DNA of 64,000 nt from Metridium senile. Lineage: Eukaryota > Cnidaria > Anthozoa > Actiniaria > Metridiidae. Shown one piece after another: positions 49,901-62,609 of this stretch. A model generated the notes under the pieces. It did no database searches. It was given only the letters and a program-made list of their open reading frames with translations, and was not told the DNA's origin. The stretch spans positions 35,244,316 through 35,308,315 of the forward strand of contig OX459096.1 in assembly GCA_949775045.1 (NCBI GenBank). The letters are read 5' to 3'. Both the position numbers and the translations under genes were made by a program. The first letter of the stretch is position 1; the number at the start of each line of letters is the position of its first letter.

Positions 49901-52900
49901 GTCAAGAGATATTGTTCTCTTTCTTATCTTAACGTCATTGTTATTAAACAGACTCAATACAATCAATCAAAACTGAATCCTCAAATAGCAAAGGTTAGCT
50001 AGTATTCTGACTAACTACGACATACAGAAACAGTTACTGAATTACATTATGATGTCTGAAATGATATAAAACCGAGGGCGCCATGGATTAAAAACGGTAA
50101 TTATTGTTAAAATAAACTAGAACCCCAAGAAAAGTGCTGAAGCCCTTTAAACCAATAAACATGACTAAGCAAAGCTTATGGATGAGAAGGATGATTATTA
50201 AAAGAAAACTATATAAGCAGATTATGTGTTAAACTAGTGACCACTGAAAATAAATAAGAGATATACTGACATTCATTTTACGATGTAATTATTCAATGCA
50301 TTCTTACCTAAAATTATTCTCCAATGGATACTGTTACACACGAAAAGAATGGAAGCATAAAGAGAGGGCCAGTAAAAATATAAAACTGAATAGATTTAGT
50401 ATAGTGCATCAATACACCTACTGGTCAACTATTTTTACAATCCTTATCATACCGTCAGACATATAAACCAGATTCCCGGATGTTATCTAGCCAATCCTAG
50501 CCAGTGACTTATAAGACTCACTGTATAATGGACTTACACGAAGAGTGTATTCTAACGACAATTATGCAGCTATCAGTAAAAGCGTGCTAGTCAAGCGATT
50601 TTGTAAGTACCAACTAAAGAGTTATCTGTCATCAAATTTGTCTTGTTGGGCGAACAAAGCAGTACCGCTCGTTCAGTTAATTATCGGTATAAAGATGTTT
50701 TGCCCATCTGGGATGAACACATGCATTATTGAAGATCTCTAATCGATCACCAAATGGTTTACAATACCGAACTGATGCCGACAATTATCTACTTTCATTC
50801 TCATATTTATTCAAGATAAAAATAGATTGGCGCTGTTCCATACAAACCACACCCTTTAATGTAAAACCATCCAAACGCACAAGTGGAATGAAAGTAATTG
50901 TATAATAAAGTGTTTTCCGCTTTTGAAAATAAATGGGATTCTTAAAACGATGACTGAAGATAGCTTTAACATTCTAAAGAAGAACTATTTATCGGCAAAG
51001 GTAACACGATAGATATGAAACCTATCACGAAAGTGTTGATATTATCATACTATAGTAGTTAGGACAGTTAGTACATCGACTCTTTTATTTTATATCCATC
51101 GGTCTTCTAAACTGAATATTATTGGGCATAATTTGTATGATTGTTTATTGATGAACACGAGTCAATTATAGAAGATAACGATGTAAATAGCCAGAGACAA
51201 ACTCATACCTATGTAGATAACATTTACTAATGCTAGAAGCCAATGATAACACCATCTCATTTACTTGATTCCGTGACCTTTTGTCTATTTTTGACAAAAT
51301 TGGTTCCGTCTTATCTAATAATTACTGTGAGTAGCCAAAAAGAAGTTAATTTCAGTTATCAGTTATATTCATAAATATTAGTAACGTCGTTTCACATACG
51401 TATAAATTTAACAATTCACAACATTTACCCCGCGAGCTCACAAAGCGTATACCACAATCTCACGGAGGGGTTGTTTATAGTAGCCTTAAATTATCGTTAT
51501 TTTTATTTACAAATCCCCAGTTTTTAACAGTGATTTTCTTCAACAAAAGCTACGTTACTCTAGGAAAAGAATAAACTGATTTCTTTAATCCCGAACTTTC
51601 GGAAAATTGTCCATCGTCAGTGTATTTCTTGTGGAGTATTTCTTATCATGAGACAATTGTTCAATACTCGCTCAATACTACTCCAAATGACTTGAAAATT
51701 TACAGGGAGTCAAAATAAAACATAAGAAACAAGCATGAATGTTTATTTTTATTATTTATACAAATTTTGTATATTTCAATAACCGCCATATATATATTCC
51801 CATAGAAGGCTTAAATGAAACAGCAGACAGATAGATTGGGTTACCTGTGACTAAAATTAGCCATTCTATAAGTAAAGTCAGTAAACTGAGTACAAAGCGA
51901 TAAACATACCATAAGAAAAATACACACGCGGACTATTTACATCAATAATACAAACTCATATAAAAAACATATAAATTTAAATGAAGATCTAAGTTCAAAT
52001 TAATACAAAGCAAATTAAAGTTCACGACAATGTCAGCTACGATTTGGTGGCTTGTAAACATCTGGTAAAATCAGTCTAGTTGCATTACCATTTTTGGTTT
52101 TCAATTAACAATGCTTTTTCCACTTAGTGTGTCTACGTTCTCTACAAATCCCTACCATTCTATACAATGTCACTGCATGTTGTTAATCTGTACACTCTGT
52201 AGCAATTTAGATGTAACTGACACTCCTCTGATATTCACCTGTCTCTTTTATATATAATTGAAATTGTTTTAATTGCTTAGTATAATCATCATATACACGT
52301 TTATAACCATGGATCAAACCAATGTATATATATCTAAAGAAGTTTCGTGTTAATAACTACCAAGTAATGGAAATAGATCATGACCAGAAATTAGAACCAT
52401 GTTAGCTCTCACCGTTTTGTAGCTCGTTCTGCACCATTGTTTATAAGAAAATGACCGTAGGGCACAATTAAATCTCAAATTATAAGTTTCTAGAATAGTA
52501 TAAAAAAAAGTTGAGGCTCGTACGTTGAACTTGAGGCTGCGAATGAATATGAAATGCAGATGACAATTCCTCTATCATATAGAATAAAGTAATTATACTT
52601 GAAATGTCGCTGTACATGCTTAAGTTAGGGCTAATATATGACACCAATAAATGTCGGATTCAAAATGTTTTTGCCTCCATTAAGAAAAATTGACATTTCC
52701 TTTTTTAATCCACAAATTTCTAAAAATTACTTCTTCTCCTTGTTGAAAACCTTTTACTCTCAAGCTGCCTGCGATCAACCAGAATACCGCTGACTATTTA
52801 CGGTGGGCGCGACTGGTTCAAATTTCTGTCGAAGCAGTATTCCAGTAAGCGATTTATTCAGTTTTTATAGAATGCTAAATTTAGATCACCGTTCTGTGTT

Positions 52901-55505
52901 TAAATTCTCTAAAACGCTTTATAGTTTAAAAAAAGTGTCAATGTAAGAACCAGGAAGAACCGGGGTAGATATATAAATCTCGAGTCACGGAGTTAGCTCC
53001 TATAGAGTCGTTTTCGTTTGAGTGGGAAACTTGAGTATGACGCGATACCGCTACGATACGGCAGAAATTTCGAAGGTTTTTATCAAAACTAGAACATGGC
53101 TAGCTGCCATGGCAACACCAAGAAGGAGATGAGCTTTACACTTCTGCAATCACACCTCAATTTGTTATTGAATATCATCCTTTAAGTCTGTCTAAAAGCA
53201 TGATTATATTTGGGATATAAAACTATAAAAGAAGAAATAAAATACATAGTCATTTTTAAAAAGCCGAAAATGCATACACGTTTTATTAGCAAATTAGAAA
53301 TGGGGGTCATCGTGCTCGTTTGGAAGTAAGATGATGTAAAAGTGCAGCCTTTTTCTTGTCAAACTCGCTTGCGCGCTGATCGAATACGAACAATTTCGAG
53401 TGAAAAAGTCATTTTAAAACCGAATGAATTGCCAAACATTAGACAAACGTCTCAGTAATAATTAACCAGTCCTGATGGCTATCAATATATATAACCCTGA
53501 TTTGTTATGATATTTGAGAAACCAAACAGTAGATCAGCCAATCAGAACTCGGTTTTAGTAGGTGACGTCGTTACATCTAAGTGAACAACAACAAAGCATC
53601 GAGTTGGTACTCTGGTTACAAAGGCAGAAGTATTATTATATTCTTCATGTTAAATGTTATTTATTTCATAATTGAAGTATTCTAACATCAAATCTTTCAA
53701 ATTTCCAATAATACCTATAGCTATCGGTCATCTTAAAGAACTTTTGTCTAAACTCAAACATAACTCTTCTGTTTTGCATAAAGATCATAAACACTTTTAT
53801 ATTTCTATTTGGATCATATATTAATTACATTTTTTCTTTATAGAAGAGAATAGCTTAAGCCATTGGAAATACCGGGAAAATATGAAAACATTTGACTGCG
53901 AGTATTAGCTGAAGTTCAACATAATTTTATAGTAGTGACCTTCGTAAGATTATCATTTTGTATTCAATTTAAAACATATTCGTGTCCGATTCTACAAAGG
54001 TCTTAGACACATGCAAACTGCCAGCTTTCTGAAAGAGAAGCAGAAACACTGGCGATTAATAGAGAAGAAAAAAAAGTAAAAGTAATAATAAGAATTTGGA
54101 TCATAAAGTTTGTACGGTTTGAAGCCCGTCTAAATTATTAACAATTCTTTGTTTAAATGTTTTTTTAAATATAATGCAATACCAAATACCATCTTTTAGC
54201 CAACATGAAATGGCCTTCGTCTTAACCAATTTACAAAATTACAGCCTATTTATCGAGCAATCGAGCAACGTTTCTTGAATGTAAACAGTATGACTAGTAT
54301 GGGGTGATGAGCTGGAATCGGACATACTCATACACAAAATCAAAACGGCCCAGCGTTCTATAGACCGGCCCATGTTGAGATTTCATACAATAATAGAAGA
54401 ATATATCCTGAATACCCCTATACTTTTTTCGTGGAACCAAAAAAATCATACGACAAGAAAACAAAACAAGTATTTGGGAAACCGAGGTTTGAATTGAAGC
54501 TTTGAAGTACCAGTGTAGTTAAGAAATTTACTCACCGTTTACCATCATTTCGCTCTAATACTCCGGAAACATGCCGAGACTGTACTTAAGATAATTCTCT
54601 TCCATGTAGTATAAAATAATCTAGCAAAAACATTTTGGAAAGACAATAAAAACTCAATAAATAAAATCTTACTGCGGAATTAGTGCAACACCAGAATGAT
54701 GACGTCATAATCCTTTTAGTTGTGGTTATCACATTTGATAACCATCAGGACTGTTAACCTAAAGATAAATATTATATGTAAATATTTATGAATAATTATA
54801 CAACTAACTTGGTTTTTGGCTTTAATTCGCAGCCATCCTTGGGTGACGCTTTCAACCGATGAAGATTGAAGTTTTCATCCAAATACGTGTATTATTTGAT
54901 ATTTAACTATAACGTTTTCTTCAAACTTTGAACACACGCTGCTTTTGTAATTCAGTCTTTATAAATTTGTAAAATAAAAAATGGGTGTCACCGTATTCGT
55001 TTTTAATATATTAATATTGTGCTGCAAAATCTCTCGCCATCTTGTATATTTCTTATAAAAGCAAAATCATCCAGGCTTCCCCGTCGCGCGCAGAAAGGAT
55101 GCGCAGAAACAATACCCGCGAACGTATAAAACAAACGGACTCCATATAAAGTCTTTATGAGTATTATTCAGCGGTCTAATCGTTAACAAAACCAGGCAAG
55201 CGATAGTTTTTTATACAATAAATGGCTCCAAAGCCTTTCATATTATCAATATAAAAGGAACTATTACTTAAGTTCTATCAGCCTGTATTCATTCTTGAGG
55301 TAGTTCATGTCTATATTAACAGTGTAATCGAAGTTAAATCGACACAGCTTACCCAGCATGTACTATAATTTAATTATAGTATAACTTAAATTTTTTTAAT
55401 TCTGCTATAATTTAGATTAGCTATTACAATTTCAATCCTCTTTTAAATGTTTTCTGTTCCTAATCCTTTCACACCCCTTCGCGATTGTGTTTCGTAGTCA
55501 TTTAA
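46990..55505. other. Long interval without a supported gene
   Basis: About 8.5 kb with few repeats. A small palindromic stretch lies at 47,645-47,715 (CTCGTACCCAGA and CTGGGTACCAGAGG). A CRE-like TGACGTCA lies at about 54,702. A possible minus-strand last exon near 52,030-52,070 is discussed in the findings. The open frame at 48,044-48,283 (minus) lacks support. Confidence 0.4.
53103..53116 (+). promoter_or_regulatory. X-box-like sequence without an obvious gene
   Basis: GCTGCCATGGCAAC is one base from the symmetric RFX site GTTGCCATGGCAAC. It sits in the gene-poor interval, 7 bases after an ATG that opens only a 29-codon frame. It may mark a promoter that I cannot otherwise detect, or be chance. 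Confidence 0.25.
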
Positions 55506-55510
55506 TGAGA

Positions 55511-56722
55511 CACGACACGAAATTTCAAATTTACGCATCTTTACGCTAAGTGTAAAGGAGCGTAAAGATCTTTGACAATCTTTACGCTAAAAAATTAAAG
55601 CGACGTAAAGGAGCGTAAAGATGATAAGCGTAAAGATATCTTTAAGCATCTTTACGCTAAGTGTAAAGGAGCGTAAAGATCTCAGAGAAGCTTTACGCTA
55701 AAATTAAAGGAGCTTAAAGATGCGTAAAGGAATTTAGCGTAATGATATCTTTACACATCTTTACACTCAGTGTAAGGGAACGTAAAGCTATCTTTACGCT
55801 ATCTTTACGCTATGGTTAAAGAAGCGCAAAGGTATCATTACATATCTTTACGCTTTAGCGTAGTTGCGTAAAGCTATCTTTACGCTATTAGTTTAAGTGA
55901 TGTTTAGAAAAAGAGAGAACGTGTTTTATAGCCGATAAAACACGTATGGTCTCGAGTTTTTTAAACATCTTAGCAAAGTCCAACAATTATAAAACGTTCT
56001 TTTAGAAAAGATTCTTGTCAAAAATTGGAATTTTCTGGCTATAAAATAATGCTGCGCATGATCGTATGATTTTCCGTAACACGATCATGCGCAATACGCC
56101 CATTTTGCATCCCACATGCGAAAGCGATCATGAATAATAGTAACAGATGAACGCAAATAATATTAAAAAATAGAACCTAGCAAAGGTCAATGATGAGGTA
56201 TTAAAACTGAGACCTTTGATAGTGTTGTGCACTCTATGCATAAAACATTAGTGTGTTATATCTGATAGAACACTCATTAATAACACGGCATCTTTACGCG
56301 CCTTTATATGGCTTTACGCGAGCGTAATGATATCTTTAATTTACGCTCCTTTACACAGCTTTAAGGAGAACGTAATGATATCTTTACGCATCTTTACACG
56401 GCTTTACGCAAGCGTAATGATATCTTTACGCTCCTTTACACAGCTTTAAGGAGAACGTAATGATATATTTACGCACCTTTACACGGCTTTAAGGAGAACG
56501 TTATGACATCTTTACATGGCTTTTCGCCAGCGTAATGATATCTTTACGCTCCTTTAAATTGAGCGTAAAGTGTTCGTTTAAGTCGCATTACGCTCGAGCG
56601 TAAAGATGTCGTAAAGCTGATCTTTACACTTTCGTAAAGGAGCGTAAAGTTTCTTAAAGATGGGCTTTACGTTACCTTTACGTTAGCTTTACGGCGGCGT
56701 AAATTTGAAATTTCGTGTCGTG
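55511..56722. mobile_element. 1.2-kb element packed with CTTTACGC motifs between perfect 26-bp inverted ends
   Basis: Both ends carry the same perfect 26-base inverted repeat beginning CACGACACGAAATTTC and ending AAATTTACGC. Inside, the 8-mer CTTTACGC or its complement GCGTAAAG occurs exactly about 23 times by eye, plus many one-off variants, in both orientations and spaced roughly 10-40 bases apart. It is confined to the two outer thirds (55,530-55,890 and 56,285-56,700). The middle is a later insertion. No coding frame. AGA flanks both sides, possibly a 3-bp duplication. The superfamily is not clear to me. Confidence 0.8.
55910..56288. mobile_element. Insertion nested in the CTTTACGC element
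   Basis: From AACGTGTTTTATAGCCGATA (about 55,918) to GTTATATCTGATAGAACAC (about 56,274) the sequence lacks the CTTTACGC motif. The two ends are loosely inverse to each other. An inner pair GCGCATGATCGT and ACGATCATGCGC forms a hairpin. Inverse similarity to 44,500-44,545 links it to the composite repeats at 44 kb. Confidence 0.5.
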
Positions 56723-56729
56723 AGAGATA

Positions 56730-58262
56730 GTAATACATTCACGCACCAACAATACACGCGAGCATTCATGTTAAGATATGGAATGCATGAAAATGGGAAG
56801 CTGTCCATGGTGGTGGACAGCGGAATACTCGCGGCGGGGAAAAAGGACTCGCAACGCGTCATGTACCAGGGTGGGTAGGTGGGTACTCGCAACGGGCACG
56901 GGCTAATATATACAAGAAGGTGCATGATGGGATATCTATTGTTATGTAAATACTCGCTTTTATTCTTAGTGCTTAGAATAGTAATACATTCACGCACCAA
57001 AAATACACGCGAGCATTCATGTTAAGTTATGGAATGCATGAAAATGGTCCCGCCTTACCCGGTGAGGATAGCTATATCTATTTTAGTCCATCCCGCCTTA
57101 TCTAGGTCCCCCAAAAGCGACAATACCTCCCATTCTACAAAGCTCAACACCGCCACAAGAAAGGATGCCGGTTGTTTATTTTTACTAACGGTTACATAAG
57201 AGGAAAGAATCCTTTGGTTATCCTTGAGGAGGGAAGGCGGGGGATAAATCTTGCAAAGTGTTCAGTTGCTATTAGGGTCGCGGAAAGGCAGAGCTGCAGT
57301 ATTGCAAACTTGAGCGATAGACCTCAACCAGGCTCAACTCAGTTGCCATGCACAGAGAAACTTGAGCGGTAGACCTCTACCTGGCTCAACTCATTGCCAC
57401 TAAAAAACTTGAGCGGTAGACCGGCTCAACCAGGCTCAACTCATTACCACTGAAAAACTTGAGCGGTAGACCTCAGCCAGGCTCAACTCATTGCCACAGA
57501 AAAACTTGAAAAACTTATTAAAACTGAAAAAACTTGAGCGTTAGACCTCAACTCATTGCCACTGAAAAAAGAATAACTTGATGCATAATTCTCAACACAT
57601 TCGAACATTGACAAACATTTCTGGAATTGTCAGGGAGGCCACGAGGGAAAACAACTAAGGCTTTTTGCGGAAATTTGCATACGTCAAATATAAACTATAT
57701 ATTTGTATGTTAAACGTTAACACTTAGACACAATAGAGTGTGAAAACGAGAAGGAACAAACTCCACGTTTTGGAGAAATTTGCACAACCAGAGAAAAAAC
57801 CTGGATAAAGTAGACCTAAAACTGATATGATAACTTAGAAACAGAATTAAAAAGTAAATTAAAAGAGCGGTAGACCTCAACCAGGCTCAGAACTCGTAAA
57901 CTATGAAATGCGAGGAATAAGCAAAAGCAATTATAACGAAAGCGTAAACTGGAATACCTCAAGCGGCGGAACAACATTGGCCACGTTAACGTCCACTTGA
58001 GCAACTGCCTGTTGGTTTTGGGAACGCTTCAACTTCTTAAACTGGCACATAGCCGGCATCCACAGGGTGTTGTACATCATTCTCGGCCATGACGCGTTGC
58101 GATTTGTCTCTAAGAACGAGGAGCTAACTAGCTAGCCGGCGTCGTCGATGAGAGTGACACAAAGACACGGACACGGGCTAAATATATACAAGAAGGTGCA
58201 TGATGGGATATCTATTGAACATATGTAAATACTCGCTTTTATTCTTAGTGCTTAGAATAGCT
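56730..58262. repeat. Region of long direct repeats
   Basis: Two pairs of direct repeats: 56,730-56,799 with 56,981-57,050 (AATACATTCACGCACCAA, GCGAGCATTCATGTTAAG), and 56,896-56,980 with 58,172-58,260 (AAGAAGGTGCATGATGGG, TCGCTTTTATTCTTAGTG). The second pair brackets about 1.2 kb. This may be the long terminal repeats of an unknown element or a segmental duplication; no coding domains were recognised between them. Confidence 0.5.
57305..57560. repeat. Degenerate tandem repeat, about 50-bp units
   Basis: About five units contain ACTTGAGCGGTAGACCTCAA, CCAGGCTCAACTCATTGCCA and CTGAAAA. One further unit fragment occurs near 57,865. It lies inside the direct-repeat region. Confidence 0.75.
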
Positions 58263-58485
58263 TCTTTAATTAAAAGCGGCAAGAACGTGTCGAAAATATT
58301 GGAAGTATGTATTTCAGGTCAGCGGGTTTCAAGATGGCTATAAATAATTCTGGGAATTCTGGAGATGGATGGTGCTTCCACAGGAAGCCCAAGCTTGGTT
58401 TTTGAGGTTTTTGAATACCATATTTTTTAAAGAAATACTTTATTAAAATTTCCATTTCTTACGTATGTGTATGTACACAAACTGA

Positions 58486-58893
58486 GTGTATGTGTGTTTT
58501 GTTTGCGATGTTTGTAACGAGTTTTTCATAACTTACCCTCTCAATTTAAAGTGGAAAGGTTGGACACTCCACAGCTCAAATCACTTCCAATACCGGCCAC
58601 TTCAGACGCTTTTTTATACGAAAAACAATTGCGATGAGAAAATTACTTCGCAGAGCCATGAAGGGGTTGTTCAGCAATCAAGCCATGCCAATTTCGTCGA
58701 GCCAGCTAACGGTATTGAGCGGTACGGAAATTTACGGTATTTTATCCGTGAAGTCAAAGGTCCGCGGCATAGAAAGCCGTTGGACGCGCGGATGGTCCTG
58801 GAAACGATTACAAAATTGAAACCTACCGGGAGGGATGTGAGTCAATTGACTCGCTCATTGACCAACGTATTCATCAGAAGTAGCCGAATGTAG
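58486..58893 (+). other. Open frame of 135 codons, unassigned
   Basis: The frame runs from an ATG at 58486 to a stop at 58893. I recognise no domain. The second half (REVKGPRHRKPLDARMVLET) is more protein-like than the first. It sits directly before an inverted LINE and could be a transposon remnant. Confidence 0.2.
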
Positions 58894-58904
58894 TACTAGG
58901 CATA

Positions 58905-60060
58905 AGAGTTAGCCCGTCCTGTTGAGTACATCGTCTAGAATGACTCTGCAGCAAGCCAATCCTTGCGTGACAGTCCTTTCCACACAGGTCACAGGTAAAC
59001 TCGGAAGGCAGGTTTGGGGCCGGGGGTTGCTGTCTTTGCTGTCTCTGCTTTTTACGTTGTCTTGTTTCCTCTGACTGTTGGGTGAACTTTTCCTCGCACC
59101 TTTTGAGGCCTTCAAAGATGGTGTGACGCCAGCAACTACGGTCCGCTTCAGCAAGTGATTCCCAGTTATCCGGGTCAATCTCAGAAGTTTCATGTCGCGT
59201 TTGCAGACATCTTTAATACGCAGGGCTGGGCGGCCTACTGGATGGTGTCCTGTCGCCAACTCTCCATAGATGATGTCCTTTGGAATGCGGCTATCCTGCA
59301 TACGGTACTAATGTTGACGTTCTTAATGTTGATGGTTAGCCCAAACTGAGTGCAGGCATGAGCAAACTGGTGAACCGGGGCTTGGAGACCCTATTCTGTG
59401 TGCGAGGACAGGGCGGGGTAGTCAGCGAACAACAATTCTCTGATGAGCACTCTTGTCTTGGCCTTCAGTCGAGCCAAGTTGAATAGTCTTCCATCACTTC
59501 AATGAATGAAAAGTCGAGCAGCATCGAGAAGAAGAAACCAAAAAGAGTTGTTGCGAGTACACAGCCTTGTTTTACGCCGCTCTGAATTGCAAAGGCAGCT
59601 CTGATACTTCACTGCCATAGCTGACCACGCCCTGCGTGTTTTTATGGAAAGAGATGATAATGTTGACGGGGGCAGCCGATCTTCTTTAGTAACTGGAACA
59701 GACCTTTCCTACTCACGAGGTCAAAAGCCTTTGTGAGATCGATGAAGGCAATGTATAATGGCATCTGCTGTTCTCGACATTTCTCCTGAAGTTGACGGGC
59801 AGAAAAGATAATGTCTACTGTGGATCGCTGCGCTCTGAATCGGCACTGAGATTCTTGGTATATGTGTTCAGCAAGGACTTGGAGACATGTAAAGATTACT
59901 CGAGCATAGACTTTCCCAACTATGCTCAGCAGGGAGATACCACGATAGTTGTTGTAGTCACTGCCCTTGTTCTTGTACAGGGTGACTATTTTTGCATTGC
60001 GCATGTCTTGAGCTACCTTGCCCTCGCTCCAACAGAGAGCTCGTAGAGTGGTTCCAGTAA
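58905..60060 (-). pseudogene. LINE reverse transcriptase remnant, 5'-truncated and frameshifted
   Basis: Minus-strand pieces in order are AKIVTLYKNKG and NNYRGISLLSIVGKVYARV, PLYIAFIDLTKAFDLVSRKG (RT blocks, 60.0-59.7 kb), LFNLARLKAKT and LLFADYPALSSHT (near 59.44 kb), then DSRIPKDIIYGELATGHHP and VGRPALRIKDVCKRDMKLL (C-terminal block, 59.30-59.20 kb). The catalytic FADD has become FADY and the blocks lie in different frames, so it is dead. It belongs to a different LINE family from the two plus-strand copies. Confidence 0.82.
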
Positions 60061-60489
60061 GACTGACTTTTAACTTTTGATAAACAGGATTCTCTGTTTC
60101 CGGTTTTAATGCACATGTGTGAGAGAAACAACCAAATAAAAATGGATTCCTGTGTCATAAAGATGACCGACAGAGCACAGGTAGCCCAAACGCGTTTTGA
60201 TTGACCGTTAGAATTTTGACATGGTCTCGAAAATGCGATCCAAAACTACTTCAAACTACCAATGATTTGAAAAAAGTCCTAAAAGACTATATTTAAACAA
60301 TAGAGTAGTTGAATCGAGGGCATTATGCTGTGATAGTTGCCCGCGGAAACTGGACGTTCAGAAAAACAAATATAGTCGCCCGAGAACGTACTCGTTCCAA
60401 GGGCAACTGATCTGATAATTTTTTGATAACTTAATTTAATTAAATAGTTTCGTACCATTTTCTCACTTTGTAAATGGTGGTCTTGGATC

Positions 60490-62088
60490 GCAAATTGCAA
60501 ACCTTACTGACCAAAATGATATTGCCAATGCATTTAACTATTACTTTTCCAACATTGCAAACAAGGTTCTCAATGAATCTGGGACCCAGCACTCAGACAC
60601 CCAATCTGAACCTACTACTATAGTAGATCAATTTGTAAGTAAACAATCGCAACATGTCTCCTCTCTCTCCTTTGTACCGGCTATGACTGAACCATTTCTG
60701 TCTGAAAAAATCAATAGCTTCCCTGACAACAAAGCTAAAGGGGTCGACTCAATCAACACTAAATTGTTGAAGATGGCATGTCCATATATTTCCCCCTCTT
60801 TGATCTATATATACAACTTCTCTATTTCCTCTGGAAAATTTCCAAAACAATGGAAAACTAGTAAGATCAGCCCAGTCAGGACCCAAGCATGATGTGGATA
60901 ATTATCGCCCCATCTCTGTGTTATCGTCACTTTCTAAAATTCTGGAACGTCACTTTAGTATACATCTACTTAATTATCTCCAGGACAACAATCTTCTAAG
61001 TGCATTTCAGTTTGGCTCTCGCCCTTTATATTCATGCGAGACTCTTCTCCGATCCTAACTCTAACTGATAATTGGCTAGAGGCTATGGACAAAGGCCAAC
61101 TAACTGGAGTCTTACTAATAGACTTCCGCAAAGCATTTGATCCTGTCAATCATGACATCCTCTTGGGAGAGCTATCATCTTATGGTGTCAAAGGGCCTGC
61201 CAACCAATGGTTTTCCTCGTACTTATCAGACAGATCACAGCTTGTCTCTATTGGTTCTTTTAAATCAGAAATCTTACCTATGCTCAATGGTGTGCCTCAA
61301 GGGTCATGCCTAGGCCCACTGCTTTTTCTTGTTTATGTAAATGACATTCCTTTTTCTAATACATCTTGCAATACACACTTATACGTTGACGACACCACTC
61401 TATCTTGTTCCTCACCAAGTTTTACTGACATAAACTTCTCTCTCCAATCAGGTTCTAACCTATTGAGCCAATGGGCTACTAACAATAAGATGGTAATTCA
61501 TCCTGATAAGTCCAAGTCTTTGCTAATTGGCACTCAAAGGAAATTAGCCTCCCTCTCTGAACCACTTAACATTTTAATAAATGGAATCAACATCAAGCAA
61601 TCAAATAGTGAAAAGCTCTTAGGCGTCTTTATTGATTCCTCTTTGAAATGGGACGAACACATTTCTAATGCTATTAAGAAGTTCAATACTAAGCCTGAAA
61701 TGTTAAGAAGAGCTAAACCATACCTGTCCCCCAGACACATCACATCTGTATAACATTATAGCCCAACCAACATTTAGAATATTGTTGCTCTGTCTGGGGA
61801 AATTGCTCTTCTGAACTTCTCCAACATCTGCTTCTCGCTCAAAAGCGTGCTGTTAGGTTGTTACTTAACTCTAACTTTTCGACTCCCTCTATCAACCTTT
61901 TCCAAAAACTTGGGGTGTGCCCTATTTCTGACATTATTCGTGCGAGGCTTGCCAACCTTGTCTTTAAATGTCTAAACGGACTTGCTCCAAACTCTTTAGC
62001 AAGTAAGATAAGCCGCCCACACCATAAATACACTACCAGGCAGTTCTCAAAATATAACCTACCCATCCCAAAGGCTAAAACTAATGCA
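60490..62088 (+). pseudogene. CR1/Jockey-type LINE reverse transcriptase, recently broken
   Basis: From NDIANAFNYYFSNIANKV (60.51 kb) through NKAKGVDSINTKLLKM and VDNYRPISVLSSLSKILERH, the frame reaches TGVLLIDFRKAFDPVNHDIL, GVPQGSCLGPLLFLVYVNDI and the catalytic box LYVDDTTL. The C-terminal region FQKLGVCPISDIIRARLANL follows. A 239-codon frame (61,034-61,753) carries the catalytic core. Frameshifts occur near 60.88 and 61.05 kb and a stop follows HITSV. The endonuclease and ORF1 are missing on the 5' side. The thumb and C-terminus end abruptly at about 62,088. Confidence 0.88.
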
Positions 62089-62609
62089 GGCGTGAGTGCC
62101 TCGAACTGAGAGGCATTCCTGTCTCTGACTCTCTCCATGAAAATACTGATGATTTAGTCCAGTCTGTTGGAAAATTACTAGACATTGATATACAAGACTC
62201 AGACATATCAGTAAGTCACAGATTGCCAATTTCCAAATCAAACACCTCACGTACAAGTCCAGCCGCCATAATCGTCAAATTCACTAACAGGAAAATACGT
62301 GATAATTTGTATCGCTCAAGGCTAAAACTAAAAGACTTTGACATCGGCGATATTAGGTTTGGCAGATATGGAAATGATAAGATTTACATTCAAGAGAGCC
62401 TGACAGCTAAGAGAAGAAAGCTTTTCAATCAGTGCCTGGCGGCTCGAAAGAAATACCACTATAAATTCATCTGGACCTATTATGGCACAGTATACCTGAG
62501 GAAAAATGAATCGTGCTCGGCTGTGAAGATCTCCTCTTCGAAAGACCTAGAGCTGTTGGAAGAACGTGAATCGACCAGACATGATGGAAGTACCAGCTAT
62601 TCTTAAATT
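62089..62609 (+). pseudogene. C-terminal part of a LINE ORF1 protein
   Basis: The reading RECLELRGIPVSD starts abruptly after the reverse transcriptase. It continues in the frame of 62,223-62,606 with ISVSHRLPISKS, AAIIVKFTNRKIRDNLYRSR and IYIQESLTAKRRKLFNQCLA. This is the usual layout of the RNA-binding C-terminal half of ORF1p-type proteins with the IRFxxR-like and L-T-AKRRxLF blocks. About 170 codons are open without a stop. The N-terminal half is absent, so it is 5'-truncated. Confidence 0.7.
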
